Program-made: the position numbers and the translations under genes | Shown here: positions 17,526 through 25,663 of the stretch, in pieces | Layout: every line of letters starts with the position of its first letter | Numbering within the stretch: the first letter of the stretch is position 1 | From: an uncultured Sphingomonadales bacterium | GTDB lineage: Bacteria; Pseudomonadota; Alphaproteobacteria; Sphingomonadales; Sphingomonadaceae | Assembly: GCA_903832325.1 (NCBI GenBank) | Contig: CAILBC010000033.1 | Location: 18,435 to 82,434 of the forward strand | DNA: 64,000 nucleotides | Direction of reading: 5' to 3' | The notes under the pieces: generated by a model | What the model was told of the DNA's origin: nothing | The model's input: only the letters and a program-made list of their open reading frames with translations | The model's database searches: none

Positions 17526-17822
17526 ATGAATGAACAGGCCTATGTTGCGCGCGAACGGGTGACGATCGTAAACCAGCGCGGGCTGCACGCGCGCGCCAGC
17601 GCGAAATTCGTCAACGCCGTGGCGAAACTGCCCGAAGGGTTTGACGTGACCGTGTCCAAGGACGGGACCAGCGCCAATGGCGGATCGATTCTGGGCCTGA
17701 TGATGCTGGGCGCGGCCAAAGGTGACAGCGTCGATCTGGCGGTGGCGGGCGAAGCGGGCGAGGCTGATGCGATCCTGATGAAGCTGGCGGGGCTGATCAA
17801 GGACGGCTTTGGCGAAGACTGA
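17526..17822 (+). CDS. ptsH: Phosphocarrier protein HPr
   Basis: 98 aa. The active-site histidine is His21 in RGLHARASAKF. The serine expected to be phosphorylated by HprK is Ser54 in GGSILGLMMLGA, the regulatory-site pattern. This is the NPr-like HPr of the alphaproteobacterial PTS. Enzyme I is not in the window, so the phosphate donor gene is elsewhere. Confidence 0.94.
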   Translation: MNEQAYVARERVTIVNQRGLHARASAKFVNAVAKLPEGFDVTVSKDGTSANGGSILGLMMLGAAKGDSVDLAVAGEAGEADAILMKLAGLIKDGFGED

Positions 17823-17837
17823 TTTTTCGGTGACGCC

Positions 17838-18638
17838 ATGACGCGCAAGACCATCACCGGGTTTTCCAACCCCACGATCAAATTCGTGCGCAGTTTGCGC
17901 GACAAAAAGCATCGGCGGCGCGAGGCCCGGTTTCTGGCCGAAGGGCTGCGGCTGCTGACCGATGCGCGCGAAAGCGGGCGCATTCCCGAATTGCTGCTGA
18001 TGGCCACGGGCCGTGACGCGCATCCTTTGCTTGATGATCTGGAATTGGCGGTTGTTGCGGCCGGCGGCGAGGTGATCGAGGTGCCGCTCGACATTCTGGC
18101 CAAAGTGACCGGCAAGGACAATCCGCAGAGTGTTTGCGGCGTCTTTGCCGAATGGGATACGGGGCTTGCCGCCATCGATGCCGCCGCCGCGCCAATCTGG
18201 CTGGTGGCGCAGGCGATGCGTGATCCGGGCAATCTGGGCACGCTGCTGCGCACGGCCGATGCGGTGGGTGCGGGCGGGGTGATCCTGATCGATGATTGCG
18301 TCGATCCGTTCAGTGTGGAGGCCGTGCGCGCGAGCATGGGCGCAGTGTTTACGCAGCGGCTGGCGCAGGCGCGCTGGGGCGATTTCCTGCCCTGGCTGCG
18401 CGCCGGGCCGGGCCAACTGGTGGCGGCGTCATTGCGCGATGCGGTGCCTTATCGCGCGGCGGCTTATGCTGCGCCGTGCTTTGTGCTGGTTGGCAACGAA
18501 TCGCGCGGCCTTCCCGAAGAGTATGAAATGGCGTGTGATTTGCGCGTGACCATGCCGATGAAGGGCCGTGCTGACAGCCTGAATGCCGCGGTGGCAGCAG
18601 CCGTGCTGGCCTATGAAGTGCTGGCGGGAATCGAATAG
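17838..18638 (+). CDS. TrmH/SpoU-family RNA methyltransferase
   Basis: 266-aa SPOUT methyltransferase using S-adenosylmethionine to methylate a ribose in rRNA or tRNA. The N-terminal substrate-binding domain (about 1-110) starts NPTIKFVRSLRDKKHRR. The trefoil-knot domain has all three motifs: RDPGNLGTLLRTADA, FVLVGNESRGLP and PMKGRADSLNAAVAAAVL. The exact target (RlmB-like or other) cannot be told from sequence. Its stop codon region is duplicated twice downstream. Confidence 0.9.
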   Translation: MTRKTITGFSNPTIKFVRSLRDKKHRRREARFLAEGLRLLTDARESGRIPELLLMATGRDAHPLLDDLELAVVAAGGEVIEVPLDILAKVTGKDNPQSVCGVFAEWDTGLAAIDAAAAPIWLVAQAMRDPGNLGTLLRTADAVGAGGVILIDDCVDPFSVEAVRASMGAVFTQRLAQARWGDFLPWLRAGPGQLVAASLRDAVPYRAAAYAAPCFVLVGNESRGLPEEYEMACDLRVTMPMKGRADSLNAAVAAAVLAYEVLAGIE

Positions 18639-18674
18639 GCGGGGATCAAATAGGCTGGAATCAAATAGGCTGGG
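18630..18674 (+). repeat. 15-bp tandem repeat across a stop codon
   Basis: Three 15-bp units, ATCGAATAGGCGGGG, ATCAAATAGGCTGGA and ATCAAATAGGCTGGG, begin inside the last codons of the SpoU methyltransferase. Each contains TAG in the same frame, so the stop is present three times. Confidence 0.85.
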
Positions 18675-18681
18675 ATCTGGC

Positions 18682-19416
18682 TCAGGCCGCGGCGGCGATG
18701 CGGTTGCGGCCTTCATCCTTGGCGCGATACATTGCCATGTCGGCGCGGTGCAGGATGTCCTTCAGGTTTTCGGCCGGGGTCCGTTCGATCGCCAGGCCCA
18801 GGCTGACGGTTACGCCATGGGCCCGGCCATCGACGACATAAGCGGTTGATCGCGCCACGTGCGACCTTACACGTTCGGTGAGTGCGAGGGCATCGGCCGC
18901 GCTGGTGCGTGGCAGATAGAGCCCGAATTCCTCGCCCCCGATCCGGCCCAGCAGATCATCGGCGCGGACCGCCTCGCGCAGCAGGCGCGCGATCTGGCGC
19001 AGCGCTTCGTCACCGGTTTCGTGCCCGTGGCGATCGTTGATCCCTTTGAAATGGTCGACATCGATCAGCACCAGCCAGCCCGCCGTGCCGGCTGCGCGCA
19101 ATTCGCCGATTCGCCCCAGAAACGCTCCGCGGTTCAGCACGCCGGTCATCGGATCGTGCTCGGCCGCGATCTTGAGCTGGGCGTGGGTCTGCTGCAATTC
19201 GGTATAGAGTTGGTGCAGGCGGTCACTTTGACGGACGAGATGCCCGGAAATCGCCGCGCTGAGAATCAGCGGGCACATTGTCGCCACGCACCAATAAACC
19301 AGCGGCACCGGAATGCCCGAAACGAGCGTGACGCATTCGAGGCAGACAAGCGTCAACCCGATGGAAATGCCGACAGAGCGGGCGATGCGGAAACGCGGAG
19401 TCATACCTGGGACCAT
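18682..19416 (-). CDS. Membrane-bound diguanylate cyclase
   Basis: 244 aa. Two or three hydrophobic segments occupy residues ~12-62, followed by a short coiled linker (YTELQQTHAQLKIAAEHD) and a GGDEF domain with active-site GGEEF near 159-163. RADD five residues before it matches the inhibitory I-site pattern RxxD, so product feedback is likely. It should synthesise cyclic di-GMP at the inner membrane. No sensory domain other than the membrane part is visible. It converges on the SpoU methyltransferase gene. Confidence 0.9.
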   Translation of the reverse strand: MVPGMTPRFRIARSVGISIGLTLVCLECVTLVSGIPVPLVYWCVATMCPLILSAAISGHLVRQSDRLHQLYTELQQTHAQLKIAAEHDPMTGVLNRGAFLGRIGELRAAGTAGWLVLIDVDHFKGINDRHGHETGDEALRQIARLLREAVRADDLLGRIGGEEFGLYLPRTSAADALALTERVRSHVARSTAYVVDGRAHGVTVSLGLAIERTPAENLKDILHRADMAMYRAKDEGRNRIAAAA

Positions 19417-19494
19417 GCAGCCCCGACCCTTGTTGAATGCTTAACAGATTGCTTGTGCGCAAGACTGCGATGACGTTTCGTTGAAATTGCCTGC

Positions 19495-19532
19495 GCCGTC
19501 ACCCCGGGCTTGACCCGGGGTCCCGCTTTTTT
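19495..19532 (+). repeat. Palindromic repeat, copy 1
   Basis: GTCACCCCGGGCTTGACCCGGGGTCCCGC followed by a run of T. The arms CCCCGGG and CCCGGGG form a hairpin with a short loop. Hairpins of this composition followed by GTCCCGCTTTT are a widespread dispersed repeat in sphingomonads and other alphaproteobacteria. The T run could let it work as a terminator. Confidence 0.75.
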
Positions 19533-19742
19533 CCTTTTCTGAGACGGACCGCGATTTGTGCGGCGACGGCTCGGTTGGCATCGACTGATATGAGCGCAGC
19601 GCGGCGATACTACAGATGCCTGCATTGCGCATGAAAAACGGATAAAACGGTGACGGCGAGAATGGACGTTTGCGTTTTTTGAGAAAATCAACCCGGATTG
19701 GCTAGGTCTTTTTGGCCGACTTGTGCTGCATAAAAAGCAAAC

Positions 19743-19776
19743 AAGCGGGACCCCGGGTCAGGCCCGGGGCGACGGC
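19743..19776 (-). repeat. Palindromic repeat, copy 2, inverted
   Basis: Reverse complement of the sequence at 19495-19530 with two or three changes (GCCGTCGCCCCGGGCC, then TGACCCGGGGTCCCGCTT). It lies just downstream of the rmuC stop, whereas copy 1 lies upstream of the cyclase start. Confidence 0.75.
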
Positions 19777-19788
19777 ATGGTGGTAAGG

Positions 19789-21264
19789 TTATTCATCAGC
19801 GATGCGGTCAGAATATCGCGGCAACATTTCAACTTGCGGGATATCCTCGGATACTGCGCGCTTGCCAATTTTGATGTGCTTTTCACTCAATCTGCGTGCC
19901 CTGCTCATTACATTGCCGTCGTAGGTGCGCGAAAAATCGTTAAAGCTGTTGACTGCACGGCCCAGATGGACACCAGTCTTCATTAGGTCGTCCTGCGTCT
20001 TTGCAAGGCTGTCGTACAGATCGGCAGCAAGTTTGCCGATTTCCTGAGCCTCCTTGGTCAATCCTTCCTGCTGCCAAACCTGCGCTACAGTGCGTGCGAT
20101 TGCGACAAGGTTCGTGGGGCTGGCCAGCAACACGCGGCGTTCAAACGCGAAATCCCATAGAGTGGGGTCATATTCCAGTGCGGCAGCGATGAAGTGTTCA
20201 CCCGGAACGAACATGAGAACATAGTCTGGAGCATTTTCGAACTGGCTTTGGTAGCCTTTTGCGCTGAGTGCTTGAATATGTGTGCGCATCGAAGCGAGAT
20301 GTTTTTCAAGGTGCTCGAGGCGCGTCTTTTCGTCGGTCGCCTCGAACGCGTCCTGATAGGCGTTGAGCGAGACTTTGGCATCGATCACCAGCAGCTTGTT
20401 GCCGGGAATGCGCACGATGGCATCGGGGCGCAGGCGGCCTTCTTCGGTGTTGACCGACTGTTCGGTCACGAAATCGGTGTGTTCGGACAGGCCGCATTGT
20501 TCGAGCACGTTGCGCAGTTGCAGTTCGCCCCAGCGGCCGCGCGTCTTGGGCCCGTTGCGCAGCGAATTGCCCAGTTGCGCGGCGGCACTGCGCACCGCTT
20601 CTTGCCCGTCGCGCATCGACTGGATCAGCCCGGTCAGGTTGCCAAAGGCATCGACGCGGTCTTTTTCCAGTTTGCCGACCTGATCCTCATAGGCTTTCAG
20701 CCGCTCGCCTACCGGTGCGAGCAGGGTGTTGAGCCGTTCGGCCTGGGTCTTTTCGCTTTCTTCGAAGCGGGCGTTGGCGCGGGTGAGGAAGGCGTCCTGC
20801 GCCTGGGCGAGCACTTTGCTGCCGGCGTTTTCGAATTCCTTGCGCAGTTCGACTTGCGCGGTCAGCAGCAGGCGCTTTTGCTCGTCAAAATTGGCAGCAT
20901 CGGCCTTCAACCGGGCGAGATCGGCCGCCAATGCTTCACGCGCGCCGCGCGTTTCGGCCAGTTCGGCGCGCAGGCGATCGGCCTCTGCCGCGCGCGCCTC
21001 TGCGCCGGCAAGACGCGGGGCGAGCGAATCGCGATCGCGGCGCACGTTGGCGAGTTCGGCGGTCAGCGTGTCGACCTGCTTTGCTCGCTCGGACATGCCG
21101 GCGAGGTCGATCGTCATCGATTTGAGCGTGGCCTCATGCGCGTCGGCGCGGCTGCGCCATTCCGCGGCGGGGCGGTTGCCCAGAACCCAGCCGAGCACCC
21201 CGCCGAGAACCAGGCCCAGACCCAGCGCCGCCACGGCGAGCACGGCAAGCATCAGCGAATCCAC
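19789..21264 (-). CDS. rmuC: DNA recombination protein RmuC homologue
   Basis: 491 aa. An N-terminal membrane segment (residues ~3-30) precedes a long coiled coil (about 35-180), then the conserved RmuC nuclease-like domain: RGRWGELQLRNVLE, DFVTEQSV, RLRPDAIVRIPGN, VIDAKVSLNAY and MFVPGEHF. In E. coli RmuC limits rearrangements at inverted repeats. The start is GTG at 21264 with AAAGGG eight bases upstream; the codon sits directly before the transmembrane helix. The gene precedes the inverted-repeat pair at 19495/19743. Confidence 0.93.
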   Translation of the reverse strand: MDSLMLAVLAVAALGLGLVLGGVLGWVLGNRPAAEWRSRADAHEATLKSMTIDLAGMSERAKQVDTLTAELANVRRDRDSLAPRLAGAEARAAEADRLRAELAETRGAREALAADLARLKADAANFDEQKRLLLTAQVELRKEFENAGSKVLAQAQDAFLTRANARFEESEKTQAERLNTLLAPVGERLKAYEDQVGKLEKDRVDAFGNLTGLIQSMRDGQEAVRSAAAQLGNSLRNGPKTRGRWGELQLRNVLEQCGLSEHTDFVTEQSVNTEEGRLRPDAIVRIPGNKLLVIDAKVSLNAYQDAFEATDEKTRLEHLEKHLASMRTHIQALSAKGYQSQFENAPDYVLMFVPGEHFIAAALEYDPTLWDFAFERRVLLASPTNLVAIARTVAQVWQQEGLTKEAQEIGKLAADLYDSLAKTQDDLMKTGVHLGRAVNSFNDFSRTYDGNVMSRARRLSEKHIKIGKRAVSEDIPQVEMLPRYSDRIADE

Positions 21265-21323
21265 TCAGGGCACCCTTTCAATCACGGAACGAACCGTGAA
21301 CTTATCGGGTGTGTTGCCCGCGA

Positions 21324-21893
21324 TCAAGCCGCGCGGCGGATCTTTTCCAGCTTCTTGAGCACCATGCCGCGTTTCAGCCGCGACAGATGGTCGATGAACA
21401 GGATGCCTTCGAGATGGTCCATCTCGTGCTGCAGGCAGGTGGCGAGCAGATCGTCGATATCGGCTTCGTGCACGGTGCCGTCGAGATCCTGCCAGCGCGC
21501 ATGGATCGCGGCGGGGCGGGTGACATCGGCATAGATTTCGGGGACCGACAGGCACCCTTCGCTATAGACCGAAAGCTCTTCCGATCGGGGAGTCAGCACC
21601 GGGTTGATGAACACCCGGGGTTCTTTCTTGACCGGCTGGTGGCTGTGGCTGTGGCCGCCGTGCGCGGTGCACTCTTCGGGTTCGGCATCGGGATCTTCGG
21701 GTTGCAGATCGATCACCAGCACGCGCAGCGGCACGCCGATCTGGATCGCCGCCAGGCCGATGCCGGGGGCATCGTACATGGTGTCGAACATGTCGGTCAC
21801 CAGATCGCGCAGCGCCTGGTCAAAGGTTTCAACCGGTTTCGACACCTGCTTCAGCCGGGCGTCGGGAACTTCGATGATTTCGCGGATAGCCAT
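21324..21893 (-). CDS. def: Peptide deformylase
   Basis: Removes the formyl group from nascent peptides. 189 aa with all three motifs: GIGLAA, EGCLSVP (metal Cys) and HEMDHL (two metal His and the catalytic Glu). A hydrophilic, His-rich insertion CTAHGGHSHSHQ lies between the second and third strands, near residues 75-86; most deformylases lack it. The partner gene fmt, which adds the formyl group, is nearby on the opposite strand beyond recR. Confidence 0.95.
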   Translation of the reverse strand: MAIREIIEVPDARLKQVSKPVETFDQALRDLVTDMFDTMYDAPGIGLAAIQIGVPLRVLVIDLQPEDPDAEPEECTAHGGHSHSHQPVKKEPRVFINPVLTPRSEELSVYSEGCLSVPEIYADVTRPAAIHARWQDLDGTVHEADIDDLLATCLQHEMDHLEGILFIDHLSRLKRGMVLKKLEKIRRAA

Positions 21894-21952
21894 CGGCCCA
21901 AGATAATCGGCCCGTTGCCCCGACGCAAGGGCCGCAAACGGTGAACCTGTTC

Positions 21953-22012
21953 CCGATCAGCCCACCGATCAGCCCACCGATCAGCCCACCGATCAGCCCA
22001 CCGATCAGCCCA
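21953..22012 (-). repeat. 12-bp tandem repeat, five copies, carrying recR stops
   Basis: Five perfect units CCGATCAGCCCA (TGGGCTGATCGG on the recR strand). The recR TGA lies in the unit nearest the gene. Because the unit is 12 bp, each further copy repeats the same TGA in the same frame, so five successive in-frame stops follow recR. Confidence 0.92.
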
Positions 22013-22601
22013 CCGGGCGGCGCGCACGCAGCGCCTGCGCCAGTGTGCCTTCATCCAGATAATCGAGCTCGCCCCCCACCGGCAGGCCATGCGCGAGCTG
22101 GGTCAGGCGCACGGCATGGCCCTCCAGCCGTTCGGCAAGGTAATGCGCGGTGGTCTGCCCCTCCAGCGTGGCATTCATGGCCAGCACGACTTCATCGATG
22201 CCGCCTTTTGCCACCCGGTCGATCAGGCGGGCAATGTTCAGGTCTTCGGGTCGCACGCCATCGAGGGCCGAAAGCCGCCCGCCGAGCACGTGATAGCGCC
22301 CGGTGAACAGCCGCGCGCGGTCGAGCGCCCACAGATCTGCCACATCCTCCACCACGCACAGCGCGCGGGCATCGCGGCGCGGATCGGCGCAGATGCTGCA
22401 CGGGCTGGTGGTATCGACATTGCCGCAGACCGGGCATTCGACCAGATGATCGCGCACGTGGACAAGCGCCTCTACCAGCCCGGTCAGCGCGGATTCGCGC
22501 CGTTTGATCAGCCACAGCACCGCGCGCCGCGCCGAACGCGGGCCCAGCCCCGGCAGCCGGGCCAGCGCGCCGGCCAATGCCTCGATCTCTTGTGATGCCA
22601 T
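22005..22601 (-). CDS. recR: Recombination protein RecR
   Basis: 198 aa; RecFOR recombinational-repair component that clamps on DNA. N-terminal helix-hairpin-helix ([19 protein letters not shown]), four-Cys zinc finger [16 protein letters not shown], then a Toprim domain ([28 protein letters not shown]). ATG at 22601. Divergent from fmt with ~100 bp between them. Confidence 0.95.
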   Translation of the reverse strand: MASQEIEALAGALARLPGLGPRSARRAVLWLIKRRESALTGLVEALVHVRDHLVECPVCGNVDTTSPCSICADPRRDARALCVVEDVADLWALDRARLFTGRYHVLGGRLSALDGVRPEDLNIARLIDRVAKGGIDEVVLAMNATLEGQTTAHYLAERLEGHAVRLTQLAHGLPVGGELDYLDEGTLAQALRARRPVG

Positions 22602-22704
22602 GGTGGCAGCGATAGAGCATTGCGCAAAAAAGTGGGAACCGGTTTTTTGCTTTTCGCGATGCGACAATAATGCTTTGCCGATCCCCGAAAACGAAAGGGC
22701 AAAG

Positions 22705-23613
22705 ATGCGGCTGGTCTTCATGGGTACCCCGGATTTTGCGGTGCCGACGTTGCACGCGCTGATTGCCGCCGGGCACGAGGTTGTCGCGGTTTACAGCCAG
22801 CCGCCGCGTCCGGCGGGGCGCGGGCACAAGCTGCAACCATCGCCGGTGCATCGCGCGGCGCAAGCGGCAGGGATTGCGGTGCTGACCCCGGCCAGCCTGA
22901 AAAGTGCGGAGGAACAGGCCGCCTTTGCCGCGCATCGCGCCGATGTGGCGGTGGTTGCCGCCTATGGCCTGATCCTGCCGCGCGCGGTGCTGGATGCGCC
23001 CGGGCACGGGTGCCTGAACGTGCACGGGTCGATCCTGCCGCGCTGGCGCGGGGCGGCGCCGGTGCAGCGCGCGATTCTGGCGGGCGATGAAGCAACCGGG
23101 GTGACGATCATGCAGATGGAGGCGGGGCTGGATACCGGCCCGATGCGCCTGATCGTGCGGACCCCCGTGGCGGGCAAGACCACCGGCGAATTGACCGCCG
23201 AACTGGCCGAACTGGGCGCGCGGGCGATGGTGGCGGTGCTTTCCGACATGGCCGCGCATCCGCCCGTGCCGCAGCCCGATGATGGCGTGACGTATGCGGC
23301 CAAGATCGACAAGGCCGAAAGCCGGCTGGATTTCGCGCGGCCTGCGCCCATGCTGGAACGCCAGGTGCGCGCCTTTGCGCCTGCGCCGGGGGCCTTTTTC
23401 GAGATGGCGGGGGAGCGGTACCGCGTTCTGGCGGCGCAAGTGGCCGATCATGGCCAGGATGCCGAGCCCGGCACGGTGATCGATGACCGCCTGACAATTG
23501 CCTGTGGCAGCGGCGCGCTGCGCCCCACGCTGGTGCAGCGCGCCGGGCGCCCGGCGATGGCGGTGGAGGCGCTGTTGCGCGGTTATCCCGTTCCCGCCGG
23601 CACGAGGATCTAG
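22705..23613 (+). CDS. fmt: Methionyl-tRNA formyltransferase
   Basis: 302 aa. Transfers a formyl group from 10-formyl-tetrahydrofolate to initiator Met-t[17 protein letters not shown] opens the Rossmann-type domain; the active-site block [19 protein letters not shown] contains the catalytic Asn and His, and GLDTGP the Asp. The C-terminal OB-like domain follows from ~205. AAAGGG precedes the ATG. It is followed by truA after 3 bp. Confidence 0.95.
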   Translation: MRLVFMGTPDFAVPTLHALIAAGHEVVAVYSQPPRPAGRGHKLQPSPVHRAAQAAGIAVLTPASLKSAEEQAAFAAHRADVAVVAAYGLILPRAVLDAPGHGCLNVHGSILPRWRGAAPVQRAILAGDEATGVTIMQMEAGLDTGPMRLIVRTPVAGKTTGELTAELAELGARAMVAVLSDMAAHPPVPQPDDGVTYAAKIDKAESRLDFARPAPMLERQVRAFAPAPGAFFEMAGERYRVLAAQVADHGQDAEPGTVIDDRLTIACGSGALRPTLVQRAGRPAMAVEALLRGYPVPAGTRI

Positions 23614-23616
23614 CGC

Positions 23617-24402
23617 GTGCCGCGTTTTGCCCTGACTCTGGAATGGGATGGCACCCCGTTCATGGGGTTTCAGCGCCAGCCGCACGGACCGTCGGTGCAG
23701 GCGGCGATCGAGGCCGCGTTGGGCGCGGTGACGCAGGAAACGGTGGCGCTCCATGCGGCGGGGCGGACCGATACCGGCGTGCATGCACGCGCGATGCGGG
23801 CCCATTTCGATCTGACGCGGCCGTTTGATGCGTTCCGCCTGGGTGAGGCGATCAACGCGCTGGTAAAGCCGCAGCCGATTGCCGTGCTCGATTGCCGCGC
23901 AGTGGCCGATGACTGGCATGCGCGGTTTTCGTGCACCGGGCGCGCTTATGAATACCGCATCATCAACCGCCGCGCGCCGCTGACGCTGGAGGCGCGGCGG
24001 GCCTGGCGCATCATGAAGCCGCTGGATGCCGATGCGATGCACCATGCCGCGCAAGTGCTGGTGGGATGCCACGATTTCACCACGTTCCGGTCGGTGCATT
24101 GCCAGTCGGCCAGCCCGGTCAAGACGCTGGACCGGCTGGACGTGCGGCGCGAAGGCGATGAAGTGCTGGTCATGGCCGCGGCGCGCAGTTTTCTGCATCA
24201 CCAGGTGCGATCGATGGTCGGCTGCCTGGCGCTGGTCGGGCAGGGGCAATGGTGCCGCGATGATCTTGTTGCGGCACTGGCCGCCAAAGACCGTTGCAAA
24301 CTGGGACTTAATGCGCCACCCGATGGGCTCTATTTCATGCACGCGACATATCCGGGAGAGAGTGACCATGGTTTCCAACAGGCAACTGGTATCGACGCTT
24401 GA
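23617..24402 (+). CDS. truA: tRNA pseudouridine(38-40) synthase
   Basis: 261 aa. Catalytic Asp52 lies in [11 protein letters not shown], and [10 protein letters not shown] and [11 protein letters not shown] are family signatures. The start is GTG, four bases after the fmt stop. The C-terminal codons overlap the next gene by 35 bp in another frame. Confidence 0.95.
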   Translation: MPRFALTLEWDGTPFMGFQRQPHGPSVQAAIEAALGAVTQETVALHAAGRTDTGVHARAMRAHFDLTRPFDAFRLGEAINALVKPQPIAVLDCRAVADDWHARFSCTGRAYEYRIINRRAPLTLEARRAWRIMKPLDADAMHHAAQVLVGCHDFTTFRSVHCQSASPVKTLDRLDVRREGDEVLVMAAARSFLHHQVRSMVGCLALVGQGQWCRDDLVAALAAKDRCKLGLNAPPDGLYFMHATYPGESDHGFQQATGIDA

Positions 24403-25477
24403 GGCCGACGGTCTGCTGACCGTGACGCTGCGCGACGAAACGCTGGCCGATCCGGTCGGCCACGAAGTGCTGATCCGGATCGAGGGCGCGCCGATCAACC
24501 CTTCGGATCTGGGGCTGCTGTTTGGCCCGGCCGATCTGGAAAACGCGCAATTCAGTCCGGGCAAGATCGTGGCGAAAATGCCCGAAGGCGCGGTGCGCGC
24601 GATGCAGGCGCGGCTGGGCCAGGTGCTGCCGGTGGGCAACGAAGGCGCGGGCACGGTGATTGCTGCCGGCGATGCGCCCGCGGCGCAGGCGCTGCTGGGC
24701 AAAGTGGTCGCGGTGATTCCGGGCGCGATGTATGCGCAATATCGCATCGTCGATGCGCGCGCCTGCATGGTTCTGCCCGATGGCGCCACGGCCGAACAGG
24801 GCGCGGCCGCGTTTGTCAATCCGTTGACAGCGCTGTGCTTTGTCGATGCGTTGAAGCGTGAAGGGCACAAGGCGCTGGTGCACACCGCGGCGGCGTCGAA
24901 CCTGGGCCAGATGCTGGTGCGCATTTGCCAGGCCGATGGCGTGCCGCTGGTCAATATCGTGCGGTCGCCGGCGCAAGTCGCGCTGTTGCAGGGCATGGGT
25001 GCCGAATATGTGGTCGATTCGTCGGCTGACACATTTGCCGCCGATCTGGTCGCCGCGATCGAAGCGACCGGCGCGACTTTGGCATTTGACGCGATTGGCG
25101 GGGGCAAGATTGCCGGGCAGATTCTCCACGCGATGGAGCAAGTGGCCAGCAAGGGCGCCGCGTTCAGCCGCTATGGCTCGGATGCGTTCAAGAAAGTCTA
25201 TACATACGGCATGCTTGATACCGGGCCGACCGTGCTCAACCGCACATTCGGCTTTTCGTGGTCGCTCAGCGGGTTTTTGCTCACGCCCTATATGGCGCAG
25301 ATCGGCGCAGAGGCGGTCGAGGGCCTGCGCCAGCGCGTGCGCGATGAACTGACCACCACATTTGCCAGCCATTTCAAGGCGCGGATCAGCCTGGACGAAG
25401 CGCTGACGCGCGATGTTGCGCTAGCCTACAACGCGCGCGCCACGGGGGAGAAATACCTGATCGTGCCCAACGGCTGA
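24368..25477 (+). CDS. MDR-family NAD(P)H-dependent oxidoreductase (quinone-reductase/alcohol-dehydrogenase-like)
   Basis: 369 aa. GroES-like N-terminal domain ([32 protein letters not shown]) and a Rossmann domain ([19 protein letters not shown]). The sequence lacks the catalytic and structural zinc cysteines of classical alcohol dehydrogenases, which points to the zinc-free quinone-reductase branch. It starts inside truA with GGGAGAGAG upstream, so it is probably the last gene of the fmt-truA transcript. Substrate unknown. Confidence 0.85.
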   Translation: MVSNRQLVSTLEADGLLTVTLRDETLADPVGHEVLIRIEGAPINPSDLGLLFGPADLENAQFSPGKIVAKMPEGAVRAMQARLGQVLPVGNEGAGTVIAAGDAPAAQALLGKVVAVIPGAMYAQYRIVDARACMVLPDGATAEQGAAAFVNPLTALCFVDALKREGHKALVHTAAASNLGQMLVRICQADGVPLVNIVRSPAQVALLQGMGAEYVVDSSADTFAADLVAAIEATGATLAFDAIGGGKIAGQILHAMEQVASKGAAFSRYGSDAFKKVYTYGMLDTGPTVLNRTFGFSWSLSGFLLTPYMAQIGAEAVEGLRQRVRDELTTTFASHFKARISLDEALTRDVALAYNARATGEKYLIVPNG

Positions 25478-25488
25478 ACCGTGGTGCA

Positions 25489-25517
25489 GCAGCCCCCGGT
25501 ACCGTGCCGGGGGCTGC
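25489..25517 (+). terminator. Strong hairpin after the oxidoreductase gene
   Basis: Perfect 11-bp arms GCAGCCCCCGG and CCGGGGGCTGC with a 7-base loop, beginning 11 bases after the stop codon. No T run follows, so termination may need Rho or the hairpin may protect the 3' end. Confidence 0.6.
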
Positions 25518-25663
25518 GCCATGCGCCGCCGGCCATGCGGCGCTGGCCATACGGCGCCGGGGCGTAACGCTCTGTTAACGAACGGTGATTAGGCTCCCCC
25601 GGTCTGGCAGGGGACCCGAATGGTCCAAGGCACCGTCCCTGCCGGCGGGAAAGGTTGCCGTTG

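Larger units (their letters stand above)
19417..19788. other. Gene-free region with an inverted pair of palindromic repeats
   Basis: About 370 bp between two minus-strand genes. It holds two copies of a GC-rich palindrome in opposite orientation (19495-19532 and 19743-19776, listed separately) enclosing about 210 bp that is noticeably less GC-rich. No convincing ORF is present; short frames here lack ribosome sites. Confidence 0.65.

Noticed and set aside
22192..25152. Minus-strand open frame of 986 codons across fmt, truA and the oxidoreductase
   Set aside because: Shadow frame; low-complexity His/Arg composition typical of antisense of GC-rich genes.
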